A stretch of DNA of 64,000 bases, taken from SIG299 sp051880375 (GTDB taxonomy: Bacteria; Bacillota; Clostridia; Lachnospirales; Lachnospiraceae). The translations under genes were made by a program, and so were the position numbers. The stretch spans positions 62,001 to 126,000 of the forward strand of contig JBJENV010000065.1 of the NCBI GenBank assembly GCA_051880375.1. The letters are read 5' to 3'. Shown piece by piece: positions 1 to 9,410 of the stretch (position 1 is its first letter; each line of letters starts with the position of its first letter). The notes beneath the pieces were generated by a model, which was given only the letters and a program-made list of their open reading frames with translations, was not told where the DNA came from and made no database searches.

Positions 1-642
1 TGCAAAATTACTCTTATCCAGTGTCTTTCCGAAATCCATCCGGATATTTTTCGTTGTTTCATCCTTGGAAAAACGGACATATCCCTCCGGCACACGGATG
101 ATGTCCGTATCAATCACATGATTTGCACGCTCAATATAAAGCTCCGGTTCGGAATATGTGACGAAATTCGTCGTATAAGAAGCAAAAATACGCTGCTTTG
201 CAGTTTCCTCTCCTTTAGGCTTTGTCATGGATGCCCAAAAGACTAAGAACGCCTGTTTTTCTTCATCATAAACCGCCTCCGGAGCCCAGACGCAGCCGCT
301 TCCCGGAATTCCAACCTCACTGCTCCACGGTTCGCTCCAATGCACCAAATCCTTTGATTTCCACACAATGATGCTCCTGCTTCCTTCAAACTGTGCAGCT
401 CCCCAGCCTTTACCCGATGCAATCCGCAGGTCGGTTGCAATCAGATAAATCTCTCCGTTCTTTTCATCGCGCACCAGAAACGGATCTCTGACTCCACATT
501 CTCCGATTGTGGAAAGCAACACAGGATTTCCTTTGTTCAAATCCTCCCAGTGCAGACCGTCTCTGCTGACTGCAAAATAAATCTGCTCGCCCCTCTCACT
601 TTCTCCGGTAAAGTGTGCGAATAAGTAAGCCCCATCCTTCAT
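1..642 (-). CDS. GH43-like glycosidase, N-terminal part (cut by left edge)
   Basis: An open frame runs from an ATG at 642 to the first base of the window, so only about 214 N-terminal residues are present. The start is fixed by AGGAGA seven bases upstream; another in-frame ATG at 660 has no such site. The protein begins MKDGAYLFAHFTGE and has the blade pattern of five-bladed beta-propeller glycosidases: SRDGLHWEDLN, GVRDPFLVRDEKNGEIYLIATD and GSGCVWAPEAVYDEE. The RDPF and WAPE motifs are typical of GH43/GH32-type enzymes (arabinofuranosidases, xylosidases). There is no signal peptide, which suggests a cytoplasmic enzyme acting on imported oligosaccharides. Family membership is by motif only and the substrate is not determined. 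Confidence 0.75.
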   Translation of the reverse strand, partial: MKDGAYLFAHFTGESERGEQIYFAVSRDGLHWEDLNKGNPVLLSTIGECGVRDPFLVRDEKNGEIYLIATDLRIASGKGWGAAQFEGSRSIIVWKSKDLVHWSEPWSSEVGIPGSGCVWAPEAVYDEEKQAFLVFWASMTKPKGEETAKQRIFASYTTNFVTYSEPELYIERANHVIDTDIIRVPEGYVRFSKDETTKNIRMDFGKTLDKSNFA

Positions 643-660
643 CTGATTTCTCCTTTTCAT

Positions 661-698
661 TTTAAAAGGCTGCCGCATGTATCGTGCAACAGCCTTTC
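661..698 (-). terminator. Hairpin terminator after the TPM-like gene
   Basis: On the minus strand AAAGGCTGTTGCA pairs with TGCGGCAGCCTTT around a 7-base loop, and the right arm runs into TTTTAAAA. It lies 12 bases after the stop of the gene at 711-1823 and directly before the GH43-like gene, whose first possible ATG follows it at once. Confidence 0.6.
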
Positions 699-710
699 TG
701 TTTGTATGTA

Positions 711-1823
711 TCAGTCGTATTTGTCCTTTAAGTTTTCAATGTCCTGATTTCCGAACGTCTCCAGTGGTTTGCTTAACATCTGCTCGGTACGAAGCGTGCT
801 CGCTTCTTCCTTATAGCGTTTTTCGTCCTTCTCTCTGGAAACATAGGACAATACTGCCCCGACAAACATTACGCCGCCGACGATATACAAAATCACCGCA
901 AAGGTCTTTGTCCCGCTTCCGGCAGAGGTCAGTTCCTTCGTGTAGCTCTCAATGCCCTTTGCAAATACCTCATCGTTTGTATAGCTGTCATTATACCAGT
1001 ACACGTAGATTTCATCAATCAAATCATTTACCGCATCATCCGGCATCATCGGCTTTACCTGTTCTCCGGTTACCCAGCTCCACCAGTCTACATTGTTGTA
1101 GTAAACAATGAGCACATGGTTTTCGTCCGTGAACAATTCATCATACAGTTCCTGCGCATAGGCATCACAGGTATCTGATGAACCCGAATAAGACTCTATG
1201 GCATAAATAAACAACGGAATTCCGGTTTCCCTGTAAAATTCTTTTACCGCTTTCTCGGTTTGATAGCTGCCCATAAAAAAGCCTTTATCCTGTACATAGC
1301 CAACATCCTTTGTACCGTTTAAAACTGCTTTTTCATAAGTCTTGCTTTTCGCAGCAAATGAAAAAAACAAACCTACAGCAAAGATAATCACTGCAACCAG
1401 CATCAGTTTCATGGCATTCTTTTTGCCGCCTGCTGCTTCTTTTGCCAGCTGTTCCGCACGGTTGATTTTCTGCTCCGGTGTCAGCGGTGTCGGAGTTACC
1501 GGCTCCCTAGTATAACTGCCGGATGTCTGCCCGTTACTATTCTGGGTAGAGCTTCCGCTGCCGGCAGATGTTCCGCTTCCCGTAGAACCTCCGTTATTAT
1601 TAATGATAACCGTCCTGTGTCCTCGCCCGTATATTGGTGGCACAATAATTGGTCTTGGTGGTCTTGGCGGTCTTGGTCCTCCGAAGCCACCTCCAAAAGA
1701 ACTTCCCCGGCTTCCACCGCCGAAATTGCGACTGCTGCTTCCGCCGCCGAGTCCGCTTCTTGAAAAGCTTCCTCCTCCACTACGTCCGCCGCCACCACGG
1801 CCTCCGCCTCCGGCTCTTCCCAT
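711..1823 (-). CDS. Membrane protein with glycine-rich N-terminus and TPM-like extracytoplasmic domain
   Basis: 370 residues. Residues 1-50 are a Gly/Ser/Arg low-complexity tract, followed by a PRPPRPPRP stretch and a polar linker. Two membrane segments are visible at about 138-157 and 307-327. Between them lies a domain of about 145 residues (GIPLFIYAIESYSGSSDTC, ENHVLIVYYNNVDWWSWVTGEQ, then a helix) that resembles the TPM fold linked to membrane stress and photosystem repair; this is a resemblance, not a verified hit. The start follows AGGAGGT by 6 bases. It lies 25 bases after the pspA-like gene on the same strand, so the two are probably one operon, and a role in envelope maintenance is inferred from that pairing. 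Confidence 0.6.
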   Translation of the reverse strand: MGRAGGGGRGGGGRSGGGSFSRSGLGGGSSSRNFGGGSRGSSFGGGFGGPRPPRPPRPIIVPPIYGRGHRTVIINNNGGSTGSGTSAGSGSSTQNSNGQTSGSYTREPVTPTPLTPEQKINRAEQLAKEAAGGKKNAMKLMLVAVIIFAVGLFFSFAAKSKTYEKAVLNGTKDVGYVQDKGFFMGSYQTEKAVKEFYRETGIPLFIYAIESYSGSSDTCDAYAQELYDELFTDENHVLIVYYNNVDWWSWVTGEQVKPMMPDDAVNDLIDEIYVYWYNDSYTNDEVFAKGIESYTKELTSAGSGTKTFAVILYIVGGVMFVGAVLSYVSREKDEKRYKEEASTLRTEQMLSKPLETFGNQDIENLKDKYD

Positions 1824-1848
1824 TGGCCTACCTCCTGATTCTATCGGA

Positions 1849-2526
1849 TTACTTTCCTAAGTTTGCTTTTAATGCAGCAAGCTCTGCTTCAATGTCTGCA
1901 TTCGTGGTTCCGTACTTTTCCTTTAAGTTCTCAATCTTTGTATCCGCACCCTTGTTTAACTCAGCCATCGCCTCAGCCTTGTCAAGCATCTTGTCAGCCT
2001 TTGCTTCCATACGCTCAAAAGCTGCAATGCTGTCGTTTGCACTGGATGCTGCGCTGCCCATCATCTTGTTAATCTTTTCCTGAGTCTTGGCAACCGCCAT
2101 CTTACCCTTAATCATTTCTTTTCTGGCGTTCAGTTCGTTAATGTCGCTGACCAGCTTATCATGCATGGTACGCATATTGTCGGCATTCTGATGAGCAAGA
2201 TTATAAGCCTCCAAAAGACCTGTCAATTTGCCCTCCTGCGTTGCCTTTTCTGCAAGGAACTTACGAGCATCGTCATCATTGCCTGCCTGAATAGCCTTGG
2301 TTGCATATGATACAAGCTCCTCAATCTCTTTCTTGCACTCATTCAGCTCGCGTTCTGCTCTCTTTTCTTCCGCCATTACACCTGCGGTTTCTTCCTTTAC
2401 CTCTGCAAGGTCATCTGCGAGGTTTCTCATTAACTGATCAATCATCTTCTCCGGATCCTCTGCCTTGTCTAACAATGCGTTGATGTTGGCAGCCATAATG
2501 TCTCTGAATCTTGCGATAATACCCAT
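1849..2526 (-). CDS. pspA: PspA/IM30 family membrane-stress protein
   Basis: 225 residues from the chosen start, MGIIARFRDIMAANINALLDKAEDPEKM, which is the canonical PspA N-terminus. An earlier in-frame ATG at 2538 lies inside the ribosome site (AAAGGATG), so it was rejected. The rest is a long charged coiled coil (EEKRAERELNECKKEIEELV, ARKEMIKGKMAVAKTQEKI), as in IM30/PspA proteins that form oligomeric rings on the inner face of stressed membranes. It is the first gene of a pair with the TPM-like protein. No sigma-54-type site or PspF-like gene is present. Confidence 0.9.
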   Translation of the reverse strand: MGIIARFRDIMAANINALLDKAEDPEKMIDQLMRNLADDLAEVKEETAGVMAEEKRAERELNECKKEIEELVSYATKAIQAGNDDDARKFLAEKATQEGKLTGLLEAYNLAHQNADNMRTMHDKLVSDINELNARKEMIKGKMAVAKTQEKINKMMGSAASSANDSIAAFERMEAKADKMLDKAEAMAELNKGADTKIENLKEKYGTTNADIEAELAALKANLGK

Positions 2527-2583
2527 ATTTGTTACCATCCTTTCTTATACTGAATTCTGCTTTCTATTATATTTCTTTACAAC

Positions 2584-2615
2584 AACAGCGATATATTCTG
2601 ATGCATCTCGCTGTT
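2584..2615. repeat. Inverted repeat upstream of pspA
   Basis: AACAGCGA at 2584-2591 and TCGCTGTT at 2608-2615 are perfect complements separated by 16 bases. Neither side carries a T run, so a terminator is unlikely. A TATAAT box for pspA (minus strand, 2566-2571) lies 12 bases further on, so an operator or a leader structure are both possible. Confidence 0.4.
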
Positions 2616-2690
2616 ACATACAGTATCATCTCTTATTTGCATGCAAAAGTCAATAAAAAATAGATTAAAAATCGTTGAAAAAGATTAAGA

Positions 2691-4514
2691 CTATTCCGTC
2701 TGCAGCCTTCTCATTTCATAAAATTCACCCTTTAACTCCATCAGTTCTTCATAGGTACCGTATTCCTTACAGATTCCGTCGCCGACAAGTGCAATCTTAT
2801 CCGCATTCCGGATAGTTGAGAGTCTGTGCGCCACAATAAAGGTAGTTCTGCCCTGTTTCAGATTTTCCAACGCTTTCTGAATCTCCCGCTCCGAAACACT
2901 GTCGAGTGCCGAGGTTGCCTCATCCAGTACAATGACCTTCGGGTCCCTGATCAAGGCTCTTGCAATCGAAATTCTCTGTCGTTGTCCACCCGAAAGCTTA
3001 CCTCCGTGCTCCCCGACTCTTGTATTTAATCCTTCCGGAAGCGATTTAATAAATTCCTCAAGATTGGCTGCCTGAATTGCCTTCCAGAGCATTTCCTCCG
3101 TGACCGATGACAGTCCGTAAGTAATATTATCGCGAATCGTACCGGAGAATAAAATCGAATTCTGCGGTACAACTGCAAGAAAGTTACGATAGCTGCGCAG
3201 ATTTAACGTATTCATGTCTGCTCCGTCCAAAAGTATCCTGCCGCCATCCGGTTTGTTGAAGCCAATGACCATATTTAGAATCGTCGATTTCCCTGCGCCG
3301 GATTCTCCGACCAGCGCAATCGTCTCCCCCGCTTTCACTTTCAGATCAAAGTCCTTAAGTACCGGCTGTGCCTTGTCATAGGAAAACGATACATGAGAAA
3401 ACGTAAATTCTCCCTTAATATCTGATACCTTTTTCTTTCCCCTGTTATCCTCCACATCATGCGCAAGCAGAACTTCACCTACGCTCGTCAGTGACTCTGT
3501 CCCCTTGGAAATGGTCGGAAGCAACGTAATCAGATTGGATACCTGATTGACGATTGTAGCAAAATAGGTCTGGTACAGAGCAATGTCCCCGACACTGATT
3601 CTGCCCTGATAAGCCAGATATCCGGTAAAGCCGAGACAGAGTACCTGAAACGCCTGAAACACACACCAGCTGACCGCGCCAAAGTTTGCCTGTACAATAT
3701 CCAGACGATACCCTTTTTCTGCCACCTCATTCAACTGCCGTTCCATTTTGTTAATTTCCTGCTGTTCCAGGGCATGTGCTCTTGTCACCGGAATCAATTC
3801 TACCATCTCCATGACTCTGGCAGAGGTTTCTTCCATTTCTTTTCGGAATTCCGAATTGCTTTCTTTAATCTTCTTCTTGAACGCAACGGTTGTCAGTACT
3901 GCAATCGGCACGGTAATCAAAAAGAATCCAAATACCATAGGGCTTCTGGATACCGTAACAGCAAAGGATACGCCAAGATTAAGAGCAATGTTCATCAGAC
4001 TGACAAACACCTGGGATGACAATGTTTCAATCGCTTCCACATCTCTCATGATTTTGGACTGCAGCCGGCCCGACTGCATTTCCTTGTGATAAGAAATGGA
4101 AAGCTGCTGCAGCTTTCTGACAAGCGCTCCGCGAAGTCCCGCCTCCACATTCCGCACGGCAAGAGAACGACATTTTGTATAGAAATAATTCATTGGAAGA
4201 TTGAGTGCAATCAAAGCCACCAAAAACATCGTATTCCAGAATATTTTCTCTGCAGCACCTTCCTCCGCGGAAGCTGCAATATTAATGATATTGGCAAGTA
4301 CAATCGGCGACATCCAGACCGGACTGTGCTTAATAAAAAAACAAAGCCCCGCAAGCAGAAATTTACTGTAGTGACCGCGGTATAGTCCGAGCAGAACACG
4401 AATCGGCTTTCTTTTGTTTTTTACATACACATCGATGAACCGGTCCTCCACCGTCGTAAACTCGTCCACGGAACGAAATTCCTCCGCCTGGGTAACCTTT
4501 GCGTTTTTCTTCAT
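2691..4514 (-). CDS. ABC exporter, fused membrane and ATPase domains
   Basis: 607 residues in the usual type IV exporter layout: a six-helix membrane domain (about 45-345) then an ATPase (about 365-600). All ATPase motifs are intact: Walker A GESGAGKST, signature LSGGQRQR, Walker B VIVLDEATSALD and switch histidine in IVAHRLST. Proteins of this kind work as homodimers or heterodimers exporting lipids, peptides or drugs; nothing visible fixes the substrate. No partner exporter gene is adjacent. The ATG chosen has only a distant GGAAAGG about 14 bases upstream, so the start is less certain than the rest. Confidence 0.88.
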   Translation of the reverse strand: MKKNAKVTQAEEFRSVDEFTTVEDRFIDVYVKNKRKPIRVLLGLYRGHYSKFLLAGLCFFIKHSPVWMSPIVLANIINIAASAEEGAAEKIFWNTMFLVALIALNLPMNYFYTKCRSLAVRNVEAGLRGALVRKLQQLSISYHKEMQSGRLQSKIMRDVEAIETLSSQVFVSLMNIALNLGVSFAVTVSRSPMVFGFFLITVPIAVLTTVAFKKKIKESNSEFRKEMEETSARVMEMVELIPVTRAHALEQQEINKMERQLNEVAEKGYRLDIVQANFGAVSWCVFQAFQVLCLGFTGYLAYQGRISVGDIALYQTYFATIVNQVSNLITLLPTISKGTESLTSVGEVLLAHDVEDNRGKKKVSDIKGEFTFSHVSFSYDKAQPVLKDFDLKVKAGETIALVGESGAGKSTILNMVIGFNKPDGGRILLDGADMNTLNLRSYRNFLAVVPQNSILFSGTIRDNITYGLSSVTEEMLWKAIQAANLEEFIKSLPEGLNTRVGEHGGKLSGGQRQRISIARALIRDPKVIVLDEATSALDSVSEREIQKALENLKQGRTTFIVAHRLSTIRNADKIALVGDGICKEYGTYEELMELKGEFYEMRRLQTE

Positions 4515-4562
4515 ACGAATAAACCATGCCTTTCCACAAACCTAACTTTCTTTTGTCTTTCC

Positions 4563-4606
4563 AAAAAAAAATGAGAAAGCATCACCCTCGCAATACTTTC
4601 TCATTA
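4563..4606 (-). terminator. Terminator of the oligosaccharide importer operon
   Basis: On the minus strand AATGAGAAAG pairs perfectly with CTTTCTCATT across a 16-base loop and is followed by a run of nine T. It lies 34 bases after the stop of the fused permease gene. Confidence 0.85.
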
Positions 4607-4639
4607 TTATAGCATTTTAACAACCGAATTACAATCAGT

Positions 4640-6763
4640 CTATTCCTTTACTGCACCGATGTTCACACCCTTTACAAAATACTTCTGACAGAACGGGTAC
4701 ACAATCATAAACGGAATAATTGCAACCATAATAGCAGCATTCTGAAGGGTGTTTTCAGATACACCGACTGCAGTCGGCATATCACTGCTGAAAATCATCG
4801 CACGCAGCTTCATCTGGAAGTTATGCAGCTGCGTATCGGTAATATACAGCTTGTAATTGGTATAATCGTTCCAGTAGGAAACGGCAAACATCAGTCCGAT
4901 GGAAGCTAACGCGGCTTTCGACAGCGGAAGCACGATCTTAACAAATGTTCCCATTGGAGAACATCCGTCAATGGCTGCCGACTCAAACAGACTCTTTGGA
5001 ATTCCCTCAAAAAAGTTTCGCATCAGTACAAGATTGTACACGTTAATCGCCGGAAGCAGAATTACCGACCAGAGCGTATTGGTCAAGTGCAGATTTACCA
5101 TAACAAGATAGGTAGGAATCATACCTCCGTTGAATATCATTGTAAACAGTAAAATGTTTGCGAGAAAATTTCTTCCCGGCATCTCAAACTGAATCAGCAC
5201 ATAAGCACCCAGCGTAGAAAGCAGGAGTCCCAAAAGCGTTCCCGAAATTGTTGTGAGAACCGAAATCATAAACGGTCTTCTAAGTGCAATGTTCGAAACA
5301 ATTGTCTTATAGCCGAGCAGGGTAAATTCCTCCGGCCACATTCTAAGACCATAGCCTGCTGTCATATCGACGGAATCAACAAATACCTTCCACAGCGGGA
5401 TAAGAATAAAAGCACATATCAACAGGAACAAAATCACATTCACAATGGAGAATACCTTATAGCGTTCCTTATCACTGTAGGCGGTAAACGGAACAAGTGC
5501 TGCAGCTATCGACAGCCCGGCAAACAAATAGTAAAATCCGTCCAGTGCAATACCGCAGTCTCCCAAAGCGATGTTTGCTAAAATTCCCGCACCAAGGAAG
5601 GTCAGACAGGCAATTACCGAAAAAATTCTGCGAAGCTTAAAAGACTTCTTCCTTGCCGCCATGACAATAAAAATCATCATACAGACAAAAGAAACTAAAA
5701 AGCATACGACCGAAAGCAGAAGCTGTGTCTGGTTAACCAGTGCCACACCATCCGACAATCCGAGCGCAGTCAGCGTATCTCCGATGTGAATTACTTTAGG
5801 AAACATCAGAAATACCATAAGCAGCGATGTTTTTGTCAAACCGGATGCCGCTGTCAGCTCACCTCCGACATGGATGGTCGGATAAAGTAAAGCTCCTGCA
5901 AACAACGTAAGCATAATCCCGACATACATGCAGTTTGCATAGATGCCATTATTTTTATAGCCTTCTTTGCTCCGCTCGGAATAGCAGGTTCCCGTAAGCA
6001 GGATTGCAAGCAGAACAATCACAAGATAGCCGACACCAAAGGTGGAACTGACTGCCGATACCGACTTTGTCAGTGTCTTAAAGTAAGTCGAAAAAACTGC
6101 TTCCTGCTTTTCTACCGGAATCATGGACTGCAGTTCTGCGAAAATGCGGGCATTGCTCTTCTTCTTTACGGAGCTCTTCGTATCATAGGAAAAACCCGAT
6201 GCAAATTCCTTTAATTCATCTATTTTTGCCGAAATTGCAGCCGTATCCTCTCCATCGGTGTACACCTCATCCAGTGCTGCCTGAAACTTATCCAGACTTC
6301 TTACCCAGTTATTTACGGAACCCGCTCTTGTTTTCAGTACGAGACGGAATTCAGGCTGCACATTGTATACATTATTTCCTGCCTTTGCAATGCCGGTCAT
6401 TGAAGTGTTGTACTGCATACCAAAAATCAGCGACATTAAAAGAATACAGGTTGCCATAACTCTTCTGACGCCAATATTCTTTTGAAGAAGCGTCAGAACA
6501 AACAGTACAAGTACTGCGATAAAAGCAATCGTCAACCCGGCACAGGATATCAAAAACGGAATGGAAAATGCTTCCGCTGCCCCACTTGTAACTGCCGCAG
6601 GAGAAAATATCGTGCGTATAATGTCAATCAGGTGATAGGAGTTTGCCGAAAGGCTGAAAACACCCTTTCCCGAACTGAGCGGCAGGAAAAAGGCTCCCGC
6701 AATCAACACACAAAGTACCATGGAGGCAATGCTGGTTTTTGAATAAGTTTTCTTTTTTTCCAT
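4640..6763 (-). CDS. Sugar ABC permease (CUT1 type) with a large N-terminal membrane extension
   Basis: 707 residues, against about 290-310 for normal members. The C-terminal part from about residue 425 is a complete LplC/YesQ-like permease: six helices and the EAA loop ESAAIDGCSPMGTFVKIVLP that contacts the ATPase, ending YFVKGVNIGAVKE. The first 420 residues add about eight predicted helices and, at about 120-230, a polar segment without helices (PEFRLVLKTRAGSVNNWVRS onward). I do not recognise this extension. The start follows TAGGAGG, and the gene lies 11 bases after the partner permease, so it is cotranscribed with it. The substrate is inferred from the neighbours to be a pectin-derived oligosaccharide. 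Confidence 0.85.
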   Translation of the reverse strand: MEKKKTYSKTSIASMVLCVLIAGAFFLPLSSGKGVFSLSANSYHLIDIIRTIFSPAAVTSGAAEAFSIPFLISCAGLTIAFIAVLVLFVLTLLQKNIGVRRVMATCILLMSLIFGMQYNTSMTGIAKAGNNVYNVQPEFRLVLKTRAGSVNNWVRSLDKFQAALDEVYTDGEDTAAISAKIDELKEFASGFSYDTKSSVKKKSNARIFAELQSMIPVEKQEAVFSTYFKTLTKSVSAVSSTFGVGYLVIVLLAILLTGTCYSERSKEGYKNNGIYANCMYVGIMLTLFAGALLYPTIHVGGELTAASGLTKTSLLMVFLMFPKVIHIGDTLTALGLSDGVALVNQTQLLLSVVCFLVSFVCMMIFIVMAARKKSFKLRRIFSVIACLTFLGAGILANIALGDCGIALDGFYYLFAGLSIAAALVPFTAYSDKERYKVFSIVNVILFLLICAFILIPLWKVFVDSVDMTAGYGLRMWPEEFTLLGYKTIVSNIALRRPFMISVLTTISGTLLGLLLSTLGAYVLIQFEMPGRNFLANILLFTMIFNGGMIPTYLVMVNLHLTNTLWSVILLPAINVYNLVLMRNFFEGIPKSLFESAAIDGCSPMGTFVKIVLPLSKAALASIGLMFAVSYWNDYTNYKLYITDTQLHNFQMKLRAMIFSSDMPTAVGVSENTLQNAAIMVAIIPFMIVYPFCQKYFVKGVNIGAVKE

Positions 6764-6774
6764 ACCAATGCCTC

Positions 6775-7716
6775 CTAAACAATTCCGCGTCCGCGGACTT
6801 TTTTACTTGCGTAGTTGCAAATCAGCACCAATATACATCCTACAAGGGAACGGAAAAATCCTACTGCTGTAGAAAATCCGTAGTCTGTAGCTGTTGTAAA
6901 CGTAATATCGTATGTATACGTCTGTAATACCTGTGATACATCTGTTACATTCTTGTTTGTCAATACGAATACCGATTCAAACAGATTCATAATCTTGGCA
7001 AGATTTAAAATAAGTACGGTAATAATGGTATTGGCTAATGCCGGAAGCGTAATATAACGCATTCTGTTCCAGCGATTTGCACCGTCAATCTGAGCTGCCT
7101 CATACAGCTCCGGGCTGATTCCTGCCAATGTGGCAAGGAAAATAATCGTTCCCCAGCCGGTGTCCTTCCAGATGTTAATTAGATAGTAGGAAAATCTCCA
7201 CCACTCATTGGAACCGAGGAAGTATATCTGCTCTCCGTCCTCTAAAATACCGATGTTAATCAACAGGGTATTGACAAGACCGGATGAGTTTTTCGCAAGA
7301 ATCAGGGTAAAGACGGATGCCGTAACTACCCATGACATAAAATGAGGCAGATAAATAATCGTCTGTGTAATTTTCTTAAAATAAATATTTACCATTTCAT
7401 TTAACAAAAGTGAAATGATAACCGCCATAAAAGTGTTCAATAAAAGCTTGACAATACTAAGCTCCAGTGTATTGACAAATGCCGTCCAGAACGCCGATGT
7501 TCCCATCAGCTTCTGGATGTTTGCAAGTCCTACCCATTCTATACTGAGTGCGGATGTGTAGGAATAGAACATATAGCGAAGACCTGCTAACGGCAGATAG
7601 TTAAATATGATAATGAATACCAAAACCGGCAAAAACATCACATAAAACCATCGATAGGTATAAAGTCTTACTGCTAACGGCTTTGTGCTTACCGGAGTAT
7701 TTTTCTTCTTTTTCAT
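6775..7716 (-). CDS. Sugar ABC permease, LplB/YesP type
   Basis: 313 residues, six predicted helices, with the EAA loop ELYEAAQIDGANRWNRMRYITLP that couples to a shared ATPase. It starts KKKKNTPVSTKPLAVRLYTYRWFYVM, typical of the CUT1 permeases that pair with large oligosaccharide-binding lipoproteins. GGGGAG precedes the ATG. It sits between the binding protein (7763-9349) and the fused permease (4640-6763). No ATPase gene is present nearby; in Firmicutes such systems commonly use a shared MsmX-type ATPase encoded elsewhere, which is the likely situation here. Confidence 0.93.
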   Translation of the reverse strand: MKKKKNTPVSTKPLAVRLYTYRWFYVMFLPVLVFIIIFNYLPLAGLRYMFYSYTSALSIEWVGLANIQKLMGTSAFWTAFVNTLELSIVKLLLNTFMAVIISLLLNEMVNIYFKKITQTIIYLPHFMSWVVTASVFTLILAKNSSGLVNTLLINIGILEDGEQIYFLGSNEWWRFSYYLINIWKDTGWGTIIFLATLAGISPELYEAAQIDGANRWNRMRYITLPALANTIITVLILNLAKIMNLFESVFVLTNKNVTDVSQVLQTYTYDITFTTATDYGFSTAVGFFRSLVGCILVLICNYASKKVRGRGIV

Positions 7717-7762
7717 CCGGATACTCCCCTTTAGTTAAGCTCTGCTTAAAGCTACCGGCACC

Positions 7763-9349
7763 TTACTGTGCCTTGTTCAAAGAATCCAGAACAGCCTGTA
7801 CCTTGTCGCCGACCTCATCCTTGTATCTTGCCATCGCATCATCAATGGACAACTCACCGGATACTACCATACTGGTCAGCTGAATTCTTAACGACATAAT
7901 TTCTGCCTGATACTGGTTGACTGTATCATTCGATACAATTTTCGGAGCAAGCACACGGTGCGCATTGAAAATATCCTGTGCCTCTCTCGCTCTTGGGTCG
8001 GTGCTTTCACCGCCGATATTGTTTCCTTCGATGAAGGATGCGATGGAAAGCATATTATCAATATGGTGCTTGGAATACAGGTTTCCGTTTGTTTCAAGAT
8101 TTGCCTTGAAATGGAATTCACCGTCCTTAAAGGTATAGGTCTGAGCAGAATCGCCTTCTCCTACCGTAATGGTCTCTGCTTCCGTTCCCCAGTGAACGCC
8201 CTCAACGCCATAGGTCCAGAGAATCTGACCGTCAGCACCGTCTAACACTGTGCCAAAGAACAAATCAAATACCTGTTTCGGTGCCTTGCAGGCAGATGTA
8301 ATCGCCCATACAGGTGCATTTCTTTCGATATAAGCGCCGACCTCTGCAATCGGTTCTAACGGTATCAGTTCGGAATCAACTCCCTTTGCTTCCAGATTTG
8401 ATGCAAGATTGTATGCCCATGTTCCTGCCCAATAGGTAAACACACCGCACTTATCAGCATAGAACTTATCACGGCATGTAGACGTCTTGTTTGTTGCATA
8501 TTCCGGATCAATCCAGCCTTCATCATATGCCGTAATCAGTCTGTCCATTGCGTCAATCATCTTGTCCTCTGTAAATCCGTCAATCCATTCTCCGTTTTCC
8601 TTCTGATAAAAATCAGGGTAAGCTCCCTGGAAGAACTCAGGAAGATAGTTTACATAAGGAGCTTCATTATTGATAAGACCCGGAGAGGTCAGTGCGTATC
8701 CGTCCGTGCTGAGTTCAGAAAATGCTGTCAGCATTGCCGTATACTCTTCATAGTTGGTCGGAAGCTTTGTAATACCTGCTCTGTCGAGCCATGCCTTTTT
8801 TACATAAGTGATACAGCCGTTACCGGTTGCAGGCGCAATACCATAGAGCTTTCCGTCTACCTTTAAATCGTTTACTACCTGTTCGTTTGCAATTCTTCCG
8901 GATTTTCTTAAATCAGATTCCTCCCAAATGGAAGTGATGTCAGCTAATACACCGCCGGCAGCATAGCTTGCATAATAATTGGAGCCAAGAAGAACGACGT
9001 CCGGCCAGGTAGAAAGGTCAGGATTGGCAAAGGTCTGTCCAACCGTCTCATAATAACCGGAATGGTCCGGCTGAATAAAGATAATGTCAACACCCATCAG
9101 CTTTTCCAGTGCCTCTTCAAAATACGCGCGTCCGTTTGCCTCTGTAAATACGGTACTGTCCACCATGATGGTAATAGATGTCACCTTTTCTTCTGTGTTC
9201 TGGTTTGTGTCCCCCTGATTGCTACTCTCCTGTCCAGGTGCGGAAGTAGGATTTCCCGTGGTCTTGGCATTACCGCCGCATGCAGCAAGCCCTACGATCA
9301 TGGATGCAGTAAGAGCAACGGATAAGAATCTTTTGATACACTTTCTCAT
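7763..9349 (-). CDS. Oligosaccharide-binding lipoprotein of the ABC importer
   Basis: 528 residues from the ATG that follows GGAGGA by 8 bases; an in-frame ATG eight codons earlier lacks spacing. The N-terminus RKCIKRFLSVALTASMIVGLAACGG is a lipoprotein signal with lipobox LAAC. A Ser/Thr/Gln/Asn linker follows, then a family 1 solute-binding fold (VTSITIMVDSTVF, PDVVLLGSNYYASYAAGGVLADIT, LYGIAPATG). Length and layout match LplA/YtcQ-like receptors for uronate or rhamnogalacturonan oligosaccharides. It is the first gene of the importer operon. Confidence 0.92.
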   Translation of the reverse strand: MRKCIKRFLSVALTASMIVGLAACGGNAKTTGNPTSAPGQESSNQGDTNQNTEEKVTSITIMVDSTVFTEANGRAYFEEALEKLMGVDIIFIQPDHSGYYETVGQTFANPDLSTWPDVVLLGSNYYASYAAGGVLADITSIWEESDLRKSGRIANEQVVNDLKVDGKLYGIAPATGNGCITYVKKAWLDRAGITKLPTNYEEYTAMLTAFSELSTDGYALTSPGLINNEAPYVNYLPEFFQGAYPDFYQKENGEWIDGFTEDKMIDAMDRLITAYDEGWIDPEYATNKTSTCRDKFYADKCGVFTYWAGTWAYNLASNLEAKGVDSELIPLEPIAEVGAYIERNAPVWAITSACKAPKQVFDLFFGTVLDGADGQILWTYGVEGVHWGTEAETITVGEGDSAQTYTFKDGEFHFKANLETNGNLYSKHHIDNMLSIASFIEGNNIGGESTDPRAREAQDIFNAHRVLAPKIVSNDTVNQYQAEIMSLRIQLTSMVVSGELSIDDAMARYKDEVGDKVQAVLDSLNKAQ

Positions 9350-9381
9350 CGGATTTATCCTCCATACATTCATTTATTTTT

Positions 9382-9397
9382 TGGAACTTTTGTTCCA
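9382..9397. repeat. Inverted repeat in the importer leader
   Basis: TGGAAC and GTTCCA are perfect complements around TTTT, just downstream of the predicted transcription start of the importer operon and about 33 bases before the ATG. It could be an operator or a small leader hairpin. Confidence 0.35.
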
Positions 9398-9410
9398 TTT
9401 TGATAAAAAT

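Noticed and set aside
1603..1860. Proline-rich frame on the plus strand
   Set aside because: It is the antisense shadow of the glycine-rich codons of the TPM-like gene and has no ribosome site.
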